Of a DNA stretch of 64,000 nt, positions 25,931-35,858 are shown piece by piece. The stretch spans positions 2,566,001 through 2,630,000 of the forward strand of contig NZ_JAOQNH010000001.1 of the NCBI RefSeq assembly GCF_025961205.1. The letters are read 5' to 3'. The notes under the pieces are model-generated. The model ran no database searches and was not told the DNA's origin. It saw only the letters and a list, made by a program, of their open reading frames with translations. The translations under genes were made by a program, and so were the position numbers. This stretch comes from Azospirillum fermentarium (GTDB lineage Bacteria; Pseudomonadota; Alphaproteobacteria; Azospirillales; Azospirillaceae). How positions within the stretch are numbered: position 1 is the first letter of the stretch; every line of letters starts with the position of its first letter.

Positions 25931-27376
25931 TCAGATAAAGAACACCAGCGTCACCACGGCGAACGACGGCACCAGCAGGGCGCACGACCACAGCATGTAA
26001 CCGAAGAAGCTGGGCATGGCGACCCCGCGCTCCTCGGCGATGGCCTTGACCATGAAGTTGGGGGCGTTGCCGATGTAGGTGTTGGCGCCCATGAACACCG
26101 CCCCGGCGGAAATGGCCGTCAGCGTCACCGCAAGCTCGCCCATCAGGTGCGCCGCATCGCCCCCGGCGGTGTTGAAGAAGATCAGATAGGTGGGTGCGTT
26201 GTCGAGGAAGCTGGACAGGATGCCGGCAGCCCAGAAATAGGCGGCGGGCACCGGCTGCCCGTCGTGGTTCACCGCGGCGATCACCGCCCCCAGCGCCCCG
26301 TCGGTGCCGGCCTTCAGAATGGCGATGGCGGGAATGATGGTCAGGAAGATGGCGGCGAACAGCTTCGCCACCTCCACCATCGGCCCCCAGGAAAAACCGT
26401 TGAGCGCCCGGCTCCGGGCACTGGTCAGGCGCAGCGACGCGGCGGTGATGGCGATCAGCAGGCCCTGGCTGACCAGGCTTTCCAGCGGCACCGCCACCCC
26501 GAACACCGGCAGGGCCACGCCGGGATGCCACACGCCGCTCAGCAGCACCGCCCCCACCACCGCCCCCAGCAGCAGCAGGTTGACGCCGCCCTCGATGCCG
26601 ATGGGTTCGGCAACCCCGTCGGTTCTGGCCGGCGGCGGCTCGTCACGGGCATAGAGCACCAGATCCATCACCAGATAGGCCGCCAGCAGCATCCCCGACA
26701 CCAGCAGCATCGGTTTCAGCAGGTGCTCGGCGGGCCAGAAGAAGCCGACCCCCTTCAGGAAGCCCAGGAACAGCGGCGGGTCGCCCAGCGGCGTCAGCGA
26801 CCCGCCGATGTTGGCGACCAGGAAGATGAAGAAGACCACCGTATGGACCTTGTACCGCCGGTGGGCGTTGGCGCGCAGCAGCGGGCGGATCAGCAGCATG
26901 GCCGCCCCGGTGGTGCCCATCACGCTGGCCAGCGCCGTACCCAGCGCCAGACCGGCGGTGTTGGCCACGGGCGTGCCCACCAGCGCCCCCTTCAGCCTCA
27001 CCCCCCCGGCGACGGTGAACAGGGCCGTCAGCAGGACGATGAAGGGGATGTATTCCAGCAGCGCCACGTGCAGCACCTCGTACACCGCCAGCGCGGGGCC
27101 GAAGGTGACGGCGAAGGGCACCAGAAAGGCCAGCGCCCATCCGGCGGCGATCTTCCCGAAATGGTGGTGCCAGAGGCTGGGAGCGGCCAGCGGCATGACG
27201 GCGATGGAGAGCAGCATTCCCACGAACGGCACCACCCACAGCGGCCCCATCAGCCGCCCGTCCAGCAGCGGCTCGGCTTCCGACGCCCAGGCCAGGGCGG
27301 GCAGCAACAGGGCGGCGGCGCCGCCGGCCAGCCCCGCCGCACGGCGGAGCGTTCGGGAGAACGGGGTTACGTCCAT
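25931..27376 (-). CDS. Sodium:proton antiporter, NhaD / ion-transporter superfamily
   Basis: A 481-residue membrane protein with about 12-13 spans and a cleavable-looking N-terminus (AALLLPALAWASEAEP). The superfamily pattern is seen in NTAGLALGTALASVMGTTGAAMLL, NIGGSLTPLGDPPLFLGFL and FLDNAPTYLIFFN. The DPP and DNAPT motifs are typical of NhaD-like Na+/H+ antiporters; a dicarboxylate or other anion substrate cannot be excluded. ATG 27376 is chosen; a longer frame to 27454 has no ribosome site. Terminator downstream. Confidence 0.85.
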   Translation of the reverse strand: MDVTPFSRTLRRAAGLAGGAAALLLPALAWASEAEPLLDGRLMGPLWVVPFVGMLLSIAVMPLAAPSLWHHHFGKIAAGWALAFLVPFAVTFGPALAVYEVLHVALLEYIPFIVLLTALFTVAGGVRLKGALVGTPVANTAGLALGTALASVMGTTGAAMLLIRPLLRANAHRRYKVHTVVFFIFLVANIGGSLTPLGDPPLFLGFLKGVGFFWPAEHLLKPMLLVSGMLLAAYLVMDLVLYARDEPPPARTDGVAEPIGIEGGVNLLLLGAVVGAVLLSGVWHPGVALPVFGVAVPLESLVSQGLLIAITAASLRLTSARSRALNGFSWGPMVEVAKLFAAIFLTIIPAIAILKAGTDGALGAVIAAVNHDGQPVPAAYFWAAGILSSFLDNAPTYLIFFNTAGGDAAHLMGELAVTLTAISAGAVFMGANTYIGNAPNFMVKAIAEERGVAMPSFFGYMLWSCALLVPSFAVVTLVFFI

Positions 27377-27518
27377 CGTGGGGGGTCTTCTTTGTTCCGT
27401 GTGGGGGCGCAGTATGCGTTCGCAGGCAAAGGATGCCAAGCCTGAACGCGGCACAGATCCATGCCGTCCACGGAACGGGACGGGGCCCGGCTTTCAGCCC
27501 CCCGGCGGGCCGGCGCCC

Positions 27519-27905
27519 TTATCCCCGCCGGCGCTCGAACTCCACGCCGGCAATGGCGTCGGGGAAGATGTCCAGCTTTTCCACCCGCACCCGCACCCAC
27601 CGGACCCGCGGGTCGGCCAGACAGCCGGCGGCGGTGCGCTCGGCCAGGGTTTCCAGCAGCATGATATGGCCGGATGCCAGAACGGCGTGCAGTGCGGCGA
27701 TGGCGTCCGCCGCGGTGACCGCCGGGGCCTGCGGATCGGTTTCCAGCTCCAGCCCCACGCGGATGCGCTGCTGGCGCCCCTGTTCGTGGTCATAGATCCC
27801 GATGCCCGCCATCAGCACCAGATCCCGTACCACCACGCGCGTGGGCGTGGACGGCATGGCGCCGGCTTCGAACGGGAGGGACGCGGGAGCGTGGAGCGTG
27901 GTCAT
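27519..27905 (-). CDS. folB: Dihydroneopterin aldolase
   Basis: A 128-residue FolB-type protein of folate synthesis, converting dihydroneopterin to hydroxymethyl-dihydropterin. Seen: DLVLMAGIGIYDHEQG with the conserved Glu of the active site, GHIMLLETLAER, and RVEKLDIFPDAIAGVEFERRR with the conserved Lys. The Pro that usually follows this Lys is Leu. ATG 27857 would match the usual family length better; 27905 is kept because neither has a clear ribosome site. Confidence 0.85.
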   Translation of the reverse strand: MTTLHAPASLPFEAGAMPSTPTRVVVRDLVLMAGIGIYDHEQGRQQRIRVGLELETDPQAPAVTAADAIAALHAVLASGHIMLLETLAERTAAGCLADPRVRWVRVRVEKLDIFPDAIAGVEFERRRG

Positions 27906-27991
27906 GGATTACCCGTTAACACGCCCGTCCCCACCCTGCCAAGCGGCGCAACCCTGCCAGAACCGCATACCGGGGAAGTCAGGTGCCCCCC

Positions 27992-29181
<1,190 letters not shown>

Positions 29182-29183
<2 letters not shown>

Positions 29184-29856
29184 AGGTGGTTAGCCCCAGA
29201 ACCTCCCGCACCGGACTAAAGCTTGTGCGGTGATGGGGGGTAGCCCCCAACCGCTTGAGTGCCTCGCGGTGCGACGCGGTGGGATAACCGGCGTTGCGAT
29301 CCCACCCGTAACCCGGAAATTGGTTATGCAATTGCCGCATGACAGAATCTCGGTCCACTTTGGCGATGATCGAGGCCGCGGCTATGGACAAGCTGCGTGA
29401 ATCCCCCTTCACCACCGCGGTGCCCGGACAGGGCAGGTCGGGCAGGATCTTGCCATCAACCAGCGCGTGTGTCGGCACCACGCCGGCCAGGGCCAGACCG
29501 TCGAAGGCGCGGCGCATGGCGACCAGGGTGGCACGCAGGATGTTGAGATCGTCGATCTCCTCCACGCTGGCCTCGGCGATGGCATAGGCCAGGGCGTGGC
29601 GGCGGATCTCCGGGGCCAGCCGGTCGCGCGCGGCCTCCGACAGCGCCTTGCTGTCGCGGATGGCCAGGGCCAGGCCGTCGGGCAAGACGGCGGGCAGGAC
29701 CACGGCGGCGGCGGTGACGGGACCGGCCAACGGGCCGCGCCCCACCTCGTCGATGCCGCAGACGACGGCGCCGGGGCCGCAAGCGGCCTCCAGCGACAAA
29801 TCGGCGATGGCGGCGGGTGTCACGGCAACGGTGGTGCGGGGCTTGCGGGGCGGCAT
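29182..29856 (-). CDS. rnhB: Ribonuclease HII
   Basis: A 224-residue RNase HII. Active-site motifs: GIDEVGRGPLAGPV (Asp, Glu) near residue 34, DSKALSE, and ALVDGKILP with the third Asp. SHREAL and RTSF at the C-terminus are family-typical. It removes ribonucleotides and RNA primers from DNA. ATG 29856 gives the usual length; a longer frame upstream has low-complexity sequence and is not used. It lies upstream of ccrM on the same strand with a 104-bp gap, an arrangement shared with Caulobacter. Confidence 0.95.
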
Positions 29857-29971
29857 GGCGGCGTCGGGTCCGGCGGTTGAAGGAAAAACAGCCGGCAGAG
29901 TATGCGCCCCTTGTGCCCGGTGCCAGGGGGCTGCACTCTGCCTGCCCCATACGGAACATGAGAGGTGCGTG

Positions 29972-31114
29972 ATGGAACGGGTGGATGTGCTGGTGGTGGG
30001 CGGCGGCATGGCCGGCGCCTCGGCGGCGTACGAACTGGCGGCCACCCATCGCGTGGTGGTGCTGGAGCGTGAGGCGCAGCCCGGCTATCACACCACCGGC
30101 CGCTCCGCCGCCCTCTACACACAAACCTACGGTCCGCCCACGGTGCGGGCGCTGACGGTGGCGAGCTGGGATTTCTACACCCGCCCGCCCGCCGGCTTTG
30201 CCGACGCGCCCCTGCTCACTCCCCGCGGCGTGCTGCTGGTCGGGCGCACGGATCAGGAGGCGGAACTGCGGCAGGCGCTGGACGAGGGGCGGCGCTTCAC
30301 CCCCGCCATCCGCCGGCTGGACGCGGCGGGCGCCCTGACCCGCGCGCCCGTCCTGCGCGCCGATTACGTGGCCGGTGCCGTGGACGAGCCGGACGCCATG
30401 GACATCGACGTCCACGGGCTGCTGCAGGGATATCTGCGGGGGCTGAAGGCGCGGGGCGGGCGGCTGGTCACCGATGCCGAGGTCACCGCCATCGCCCGCG
30501 CCGATGGGCTGTGGCGGGTGGACAGCCCCGCCGGGCGCTTCGCCGCCCCGGTGCTGGTGAACGCCGCCGGGGCGTGGTGCGACGTGGTGGCGGGGCTGGC
30601 CGGCATCGCCCCCATCGGTCTGGTGCCCAAGCGGCGCACCGCCGTGCTGGTGGACCCGGTGACCGATTCCCCCGCGGTGTCCCAAGGGGTGAACGGCTGG
30701 CCCATGGTGATCGACGTGGCCGACACCTTCTACGCCAAGCCCGACGCCGGGCGCGTCATGCTGTCCCCTGCCGACGAGACCCCCATGGAGCCGTGCGACG
30801 TGCAGCCCGACGAGATGGACATCGCCGTCGCCGTGGACCGGGTGGAACGGGCCACCCGCCTGACCGTGCGCCGGATCGCCCATTCCTGGGCCGGCCTGCG
30901 CAGCTTCGTCGCCGACAAGGTGCCGGTGGCCGGGTTCGACGATCAGGCCGAGGGGTTCTTCTGGCTGGCGGGTCAGGGCGGCTATGGCATCCAGACCGCC
31001 CCGGCCATGGGGCGCTGCGTGGCGGCGCTGGTGACCGGCGGCATCCTGCCCGCCGACGTGGCGGCGCTGGGTGTGACGCCGGGGGATCTTTCACCGGCCC
31101 GCTTGCGTTCCTAA
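29972..31114 (+). CDS. FAD-dependent amino-acid-oxidase-like oxidoreductase
   Basis: A 380-residue protein of the DAO family. The FAD dinucleotide motif is VVGGGMAGASAAYELA at the N-terminus with acidic Glu at the end of strand 2 (VVVLERE). The C-terminal FAD contact is FFWLAGQGGYGIQTAPAMG. Members oxidise the C-N bond of amino acids or related amines; the substrate is not predictable. No signal peptide. GAGAGG precedes ATG 29972. Divergent from rnhB. Confidence 0.9.
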   Translation: MERVDVLVVGGGMAGASAAYELAATHRVVVLEREAQPGYHTTGRSAALYTQTYGPPTVRALTVASWDFYTRPPAGFADAPLLTPRGVLLVGRTDQEAELRQALDEGRRFTPAIRRLDAAGALTRAPVLRADYVAGAVDEPDAMDIDVHGLLQGYLRGLKARGGRLVTDAEVTAIARADGLWRVDSPAGRFAAPVLVNAAGAWCDVVAGLAGIAPIGLVPKRRTAVLVDPVTDSPAVSQGVNGWPMVIDVADTFYAKPDAGRVMLSPADETPMEPCDVQPDEMDIAVAVDRVERATRLTVRRIAHSWAGLRSFVADKVPVAGFDDQAEGFFWLAGQGGYGIQTAPAMGRCVAALVTGGILPADVAALGVTPGDLSPARLRS

Positions 31115-31148
31115 ATACTAAGACTGACTTTCATTGGGGAGATTCGTC

Positions 31149-31613
31149 ATGGTCCGCCCCTTCCTTCGTCCTGCCCTGGCCGCCGCGGCCCTGCTGGCGC
31201 TGGGGGCTTGCGCCAACCCGCAGGCCGACAGCGCCGCCGCCGCCCGCAACCTGCTGGTCGGGATGCCGAAACAGACGTTGCTGTCGTGCGCCGGGGTTCC
31301 CGACCGTCAGACCAGCGTGGACACCCGCGACTTCTTCACCTACCGCAGCCAGCGGCTGGTCAGCACCCCCGACCTGTCCGTCGGAACCGGCTATTGGGGG
31401 CCGGGGTGGGGATGGGGAATGGGGGCGCCGCTCTATGGCCAGGACGTCCGTACCTATGATTGCGACGCCACCTTCACCCTGCACAACGGACGGGTGGAAC
31501 GGCTCGTGTATGGCGGGGGCGGCAACCTGGACCAGTGCTACGCCATCGTGCGCAACTGCCTGGCCGCCATCCCGCCCCAGCCGGGTGTCACCCGCCCGCC
31601 ACAGGCTCCCTGA
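31149..31613 (+). CDS. Putative small lipoprotein
   Basis: A 154-residue protein with a lipoprotein signal: hydrophobic core then lipobox LGAC, giving Cys near residue 21. The mature part has four further Cys and a Trp/Gly-rich segment (GYWGPGWGWGMG). No domain recognised. A probable promoter and ribosome site (GGGGAGA) lie just upstream, 34 bp after the oxidoreductase gene. Confidence 0.75.
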   Translation: MVRPFLRPALAAAALLALGACANPQADSAAAARNLLVGMPKQTLLSCAGVPDRQTSVDTRDFFTYRSQRLVSTPDLSVGTGYWGPGWGWGMGAPLYGQDVRTYDCDATFTLHNGRVERLVYGGGGNLDQCYAIVRNCLAAIPPQPGVTRPPQAP

Positions 31614-31780
31614 CCCCCTGCCCCAGCGTCAGTATCTGCGACAAGACGCCACTGTGGCTTTGCAGCCGCAGTATGACGGTTTTGCTGTGCTCCCCCGGTG
31701 TCAGTCTGGTGCCGGGGAAAAACACCTGCTAAGAGAAGGGGAATAACAGCAACCAATCCTGATCCCTCGGGAGCATACAC

Positions 31781-32455
31781 ATGACCGTCCTGAAGCGCGC
31801 CGCCGCCGCCCTGCTGGCGACCACCGCCATCGCCGCCTTTGCCTCCACCGCTTCCGCCCAGGAATTCAAGGGCAAGCAGGCCGGCGACATCATCGTCCGC
31901 GCCCGCGCCCTGGCCGTGATGCCGCAGGAAAAGGCCGATGTGAACATCGCCGCCACCGGCGCCAAGCTGGGCACCGCGTCGGTTGACAACGCCTACATCC
32001 CCGAAGTGGACCTGTCCTACTTCATCACCAACAACATCGCGCTTGAGCTGATCGCCGGCACCTCGCGCCACACCGTCAACGCTGACACCGCGCTGGGCCA
32101 CGTCAACGTCGGCAAGGTGTCGCTGCTGCCCCCGACCCTGACCGCGCAGTACCACTTCCTGCCCACCTCGCGCGTCAGCCCGTACGTCGGCGCCGGCATC
32201 AACTGGACCCTGTTCTACCGCGAAGACGCCGCCGGCGGCGTGGTGACCAGCACCGACTACAAGAACCGCTTCGGCTGGGCTCTGCAGGCCGGCACCGACG
32301 TGTTCCTGACCGACAAGATCCTCCTGAACTTCGACGTCAAGAAGATCTTCCTGAAGACCGACCTGACCGCCAACACCAGCCTGGGCATCCCGCTGAAGTC
32401 CAAGGTCACGCTGGATCCGTGGCTGGTCGGCGTGGGCATCGGCTACAAGTTCTAA
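31781..32455 (+). CDS. ompW: OmpW-family outer-membrane protein
   Basis: A 224-residue outer-membrane beta-barrel. Signal peptide ends at ASAQ (about residue 26). OmpW hallmarks are DIIVRARALAVMP, SYFITNNIALELIAGTSRH, LPPTLTAQYHFLP, VSPYVGAGINWTLF and the C-terminal GVGIGYKF ending in Phe, as for barrel assembly. OmpW is an eight-stranded pore for small hydrophobic molecules. GGGAG at 31767-31771 is the ribosome site. Followed by a strong terminator. Confidence 0.96.
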   Translation: MTVLKRAAAALLATTAIAAFASTASAQEFKGKQAGDIIVRARALAVMPQEKADVNIAATGAKLGTASVDNAYIPEVDLSYFITNNIALELIAGTSRHTVNADTALGHVNVGKVSLLPPTLTAQYHFLPTSRVSPYVGAGINWTLFYREDAAGGVVTSTDYKNRFGWALQAGTDVFLTDKILLNFDVKKIFLKTDLTANTSLGIPLKSKVTLDPWLVGVGIGYKF

Positions 32456-32481
32456 TGCTCTGACGGCTTCGCCGTTCGGAA

Positions 32482-32514
32482 AGGGCCGGCCCCCTCGAAA
32501 GAGGGGCCGGCCCT
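32482..32514 (+). terminator. Terminator of ompW
   Basis: Arms AGGGCCGGCCCC (from 32482) and GGGGCCGGCCCT (to 32514), 26 bp after the ompW stop, followed by CTCCTTTT. Confidence 0.85.
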
Positions 32515-32593
32515 CTCCTTTTGCGCCCTTTGCATGGAACCGGCCCCGTGGAAACCTGATTGAAAGTGTAAAATTCCGGGAGGGTTTTTGCCC

Positions 32594-33028
32594 ATGCATG
32601 TGTCCGCCGTTTTGAAGCGCAAGGGCCGCGACGTGGTGACGGTCCACCCCACCCACAGCATCGCCGCCGTGGCCGAGGTGCTGTCACGGCACCGCATCGG
32701 GACCGTTCTGGTGGTGGATGATCTGGGCCACCCGGCCGGCGTCGTGTCGGAACGCGACATCGTGCGCCTGATCGCCACCGAAGGCCCGGCAGCGCTCGAC
32801 CGCCGGACGGGGGACGTGATGACCCACCCGGTGGTGACCTGCGCCCCGTCCGACACCATGTCCGAAGTGATGGCGGTGATGACCGAACGGCACATCCGTC
32901 ACCTGCCGGTGATGGACGGCGGCGCGCTGGTGGGCATGGTCAGCATCGGCGACGCGGTGAAGGCACGCCTGGACGACGCCGAACTGGAGGTGGACAGCAT
33001 GCGCACCTTCGTGGCTGGCGTGCGGTAG
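32594..33028 (+). CDS. Two-CBS-domain protein
   Basis: A 144-residue protein made of a CBS pair: VVTVHPTHSIAAVAEVLSRH...VVDDLGHPAGVVSERDIVRL, then VVTCAPSDTMSEVMAVMTERHIRHLPVMDGGALVGMVSIGD. CBS pairs sense adenine nucleotides or related ligands. No attached effector domain, so the partner is unknown. ATG 32594 follows GGGAGGG at good distance. Monocistronic with a terminator. Confidence 0.93.
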   Translation: MHVSAVLKRKGRDVVTVHPTHSIAAVAEVLSRHRIGTVLVVDDLGHPAGVVSERDIVRLIATEGPAALDRRTGDVMTHPVVTCAPSDTMSEVMAVMTERHIRHLPVMDGGALVGMVSIGDAVKARLDDAELEVDSMRTFVAGVR

Positions 33029-33049
33029 GAGAGGCACCGGCCACAAACG

Positions 33050-33077
33050 AAAAGCGCGCCGACTCCGGCGCGCTTTT
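33050..33077. terminator. Terminator between the CBS gene and the response regulator gene
   Basis: AAAAGCGCGCC (33050-33060) and GGCGCGCTTTT (33067-33077) with a 6-nt loop and T/A-runs on both sides. It can serve both convergent genes. Confidence 0.88.
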
Positions 33078-33097
33078 TTCTGTTTGTGAGCGGCCTT

Positions 33098-33742
33098 TTA
33101 CGCCGATGTGGACTGGGGGAAGGCCATGGCCGCCTGGGTGCGGTTGCGCACGCCCAGCGACTTGAAGATCGCCGTCATGTGGATCTTCACCGTGCCTTCG
33201 GACAGGCCCAGTTCGTGGGCAATCTGCTTGTTCGACTTGCCTTCACGCAGGCGTTCCAGCACCTCGCGCTGGCGCTGGGTCAGAAGCTGCTCCAGGGCCG
33301 GGTCGGCGGGCGGCACCGCGGGGCGCGGCTCGGCAACCTCGCCCGGTTCACGCAGCACCGTGGGCGGCACATAGACACCGCCGGAGAAGATGAGGTCCAG
33401 CGCGCTCAGCATGATCTTCACGCTGCTCGATTTCGGAATATAGCCGGCGGCCCCGTGTTCCAGCGCATCGCGCACGTCGGAGTGCGCCTCCGACGCCGAG
33501 ACCACCACCACCTTGGCGCCCGGCTGCTTTTCCCGCAGCATCTGAATCCCCGAGAACCCCGGCCACCCCGGCATCCGCAGGTCGGTCAGCACCAGATCGA
33601 ACGTGGCATCCCCGTCGCACATGACCAGCAACTCGTCGAAGCTGCTGGCTTCGAGGAATTCGCTGCCTTCCTTGAGTTGCTCAAGGAGTCTCCGCAGACC
33701 CTCACGGAACAGGACGTGGTCGTCACCGATCAGGATCTTCAT
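33098..33742 (-). CDS. NarL/LuxR-family response regulator
   Basis: A 214-residue protein with a receiver domain at about residues 1-120 (phosphoacceptor D54 in LVLTDLRMPG, Lys in GYIPKSSS) and a LuxR-type HTH at about residues 150-210 (LTQRQREVLERLREGKSNKQIAHELGLSEGTVKIH). It binds DNA as a dimer after phosphorylation. No sensor kinase is adjacent, so the signal is unknown. Confidence 0.95.
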   Translation of the reverse strand: MKILIGDDHVLFREGLRRLLEQLKEGSEFLEASSFDELLVMCDGDATFDLVLTDLRMPGWPGFSGIQMLREKQPGAKVVVVSASEAHSDVRDALEHGAAGYIPKSSSVKIMLSALDLIFSGGVYVPPTVLREPGEVAEPRPAVPPADPALEQLLTQRQREVLERLREGKSNKQIAHELGLSEGTVKIHMTAIFKSLGVRNRTQAAMAFPQSTSA

Positions 33743-34048
33743 CGCTCATTCCCCCGTATGCTTGTACTGAAGCGGCTGCTCAACCGGCGGCTGACCTGAT
33801 TTTGCTTCGCGTACGCAGCATATGACTAAGACTAAATGCAGAATAGACATTATATCTTGTGTATTCCGATCTGAGACATATCACGATCCGGTGTCAGCCC
33901 TCAACCCGATTTCGCCCCTGGTCACCTGTCCTATCTCCGCCATGCTTTTGCCATATAGGACATACGTCGATTCGTTCAAGAGAAACGGCCCCGCGGCAAG
34001 AGCCGGGGACCGTTTCTTCATGGGTACATCAAAGTTGTGCCGAAACCT
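33743..34048. other. AT-rich intergenic region
   Basis: A 306-bp gap between the response regulator (leftward) and the acyl-CoA dehydrogenase stop. About 33800-33970 is AT-rich and holds the response regulator promoter region; I see no convincing reading frame or repeat. Its right end has the acyl-CoA dehydrogenase terminator. Confidence 0.5.
33981..34017 (-). terminator. Terminator of the beta-oxidation operon
   Basis: AGAAACGGCCCCG (33981-33993) and CGGGGACCGTTTCT (34004-34017), an almost perfect stem 32 bp beyond the acyl-CoA dehydrogenase stop on the minus strand. Confidence 0.75.
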
Positions 34049-35839
34049 TTAGAACGCCTCAACCTCCATATCCATCAATGGCTTAGCGCCGGACATGATG
34101 GTCAGGAACAGGGTGTTCGTCTGCGGCAGCAGCTTGGCGGTGAAGAACGCCGCCGTCTTGAGCTTGGCGTTGAGGAAGGTAACGTCCCCTTCGCCCGCCG
34201 CCAATTTTTCCGACGCGGCCTTGGCCATGCGCAGCCACATCCAGCCCAAAGCCACCAGACCGAACAGCCGAAGGTAGTCGGTGGCCGCCGCCCCGGCTTC
34301 CTCCGGGTCTTTCAGACCCTTTTGCGCGATCAGTGCCGTGGCCTGTTGCAACTTTCCGAACGCCTTGGCCAGCGGCCCGGCCAGTTCGGCCAGCGAATCA
34401 TCATCCAGGGCCGCGGTCAGTTCGGCCTGCACCGGGTGGAAGAACCGGCGCAGCAGACGGCCCATGTCCTGGCCCATCTTGCGGCCCACCAGATCCAGGG
34501 CCTGGATGCCGTTGGTGCCCTCGTAGATCTGGGTGATGCGGGCATCGCGGACGTACTGCTCCACCCCGGTTTCCCAGATGAAGCCGTGGCCGCCGTGGAC
34601 CTGCACCGCGATGTTCGCCACGTCGAATCCGATGTCGGTCATCAGCGCCTTGACGATGGGCGTCATCAACTGGACGAACTCGTCGGCCTCGGCGCGGACC
34701 TTGGGATCGGCGTGCTTCTCGGCCACGTCGAGCTGGTAACCGACCAAGGCCGCCAGCGCGCGGGAACCTTCGATGTACGCCTTGCCGGTCAGCAGGTTGC
34801 GGCGTACGTCGGGGTGGACGATGATGGGGTCCGCCGGCTTGTCGGGGAACTTCGTCCCCTTCAGCGAGCGGCCCTGGAGCCGTTCCTTGGCGTAGGCGAC
34901 GGCGTTCTGGTACGCCACCTCGCCCAGCCCCAGCCCCTGGATCCCCACCGCCAGACGGGCGGCGTTCATCATCACGAACATGGCGCGCATGCCCTTGTGC
35001 GCCTCGCCCACCAGCCAGCCGGTGGCGTCATCGAAGTTCATGACGCAGGTGCTGGACGCCTTGATGCCCATCTTGTGCTCGATGGAGCCGCAGGCGACAC
35101 CGTTGCGCTTGCCCGGCGTGCCGTCGTCGTTGGGCAGGAACTTGGGCACCAGGAACAGGCTGATGCCCTTGGTGCCGGCGGGCGCGTCGGGCAGACGGGC
35201 CAGCACCAGATGCAGGATGTTCTCGGTCAGGTCGTGCTCGCCGGCGGAGATGAAGATCTTCGTGCCGGTGATGCGGTGGCTGCCGTCGTCCGCCGGCACC
35301 GCCTTGGTGCGGATGATGCCCAGATCGGTGCCGGAGTGCGGTTCGGTCAGGCACATGGTGCCCGACCAGGTGCCCTCCACCAGCTTGGGCAGGAAACGGG
35401 CCTTCAACTCGTCCGACCCGTACAGCGACAGGGCGTTGTACGCCCCCAGCGACAGGCCGGGGTACATGCCGAAGCTGAGGTTGGCGGAGCAGACGAACTC
35501 CTCCAGCAGCGTGTTGACCAGCTTGGGCAGCCCCTGCCCGCCATACGCCGGCTCGCACGACAGCCCGATCCACCCGCCCTCGGCGTATTGGTTGTAGGCT
35601 TCCTTGAAGCCCTTGGGCGTGCGGACCACGCCGTTTTCGTAATGGCAGCCCTCGGCGTCGCCGGACTGGTTGAGGGGGAACAGCACCTCCTCGCACAGCT
35701 TGGCGCCCTCGGTCAGCACCTGGTCGATCAGGTCGGGGGTGGCGTCCTCGTAGCCCGGCAGAGCCGACAGGGAGTCCTTGCCCACGATGGTGTCGAGGAC
35801 GAAACGCACGTCCTCCAGCGGAGCCTTGTAGATCGGCAT
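34049..35839 (-). CDS. Acyl-CoA dehydrogenase, long (about 596-residue) class
   Basis: A 596-residue flavoenzyme of the acyl-CoA dehydrogenase family. FAD- and substrate-contact blocks are MCLTEPHSGTDLG and TGTKIFISAGEHD; the likely catalytic Glu is in IYEGTNGIQALDLVGRK. The extra C-terminal domain (after about residue 460) is typical of the class that includes DmdC-type methylmercaptopropanoyl-CoA dehydrogenases as well as fatty-acyl enzymes. Its context (thiolase, FadB-type protein, MerR) favours fatty or branched acyl-CoA. Last gene of the operon, 19 bp after the FadB-type gene. Confidence 0.93.
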   Translation of the reverse strand: MPIYKAPLEDVRFVLDTIVGKDSLSALPGYEDATPDLIDQVLTEGAKLCEEVLFPLNQSGDAEGCHYENGVVRTPKGFKEAYNQYAEGGWIGLSCEPAYGGQGLPKLVNTLLEEFVCSANLSFGMYPGLSLGAYNALSLYGSDELKARFLPKLVEGTWSGTMCLTEPHSGTDLGIIRTKAVPADDGSHRITGTKIFISAGEHDLTENILHLVLARLPDAPAGTKGISLFLVPKFLPNDDGTPGKRNGVACGSIEHKMGIKASSTCVMNFDDATGWLVGEAHKGMRAMFVMMNAARLAVGIQGLGLGEVAYQNAVAYAKERLQGRSLKGTKFPDKPADPIIVHPDVRRNLLTGKAYIEGSRALAALVGYQLDVAEKHADPKVRAEADEFVQLMTPIVKALMTDIGFDVANIAVQVHGGHGFIWETGVEQYVRDARITQIYEGTNGIQALDLVGRKMGQDMGRLLRRFFHPVQAELTAALDDDSLAELAGPLAKAFGKLQQATALIAQKGLKDPEEAGAAATDYLRLFGLVALGWMWLRMAKAASEKLAAGEGDVTFLNAKLKTAAFFTAKLLPQTNTLFLTIMSGAKPLMDMEVEAF

Positions 35840-35858
35840 CCTTCAGTCCTCCCTCAAC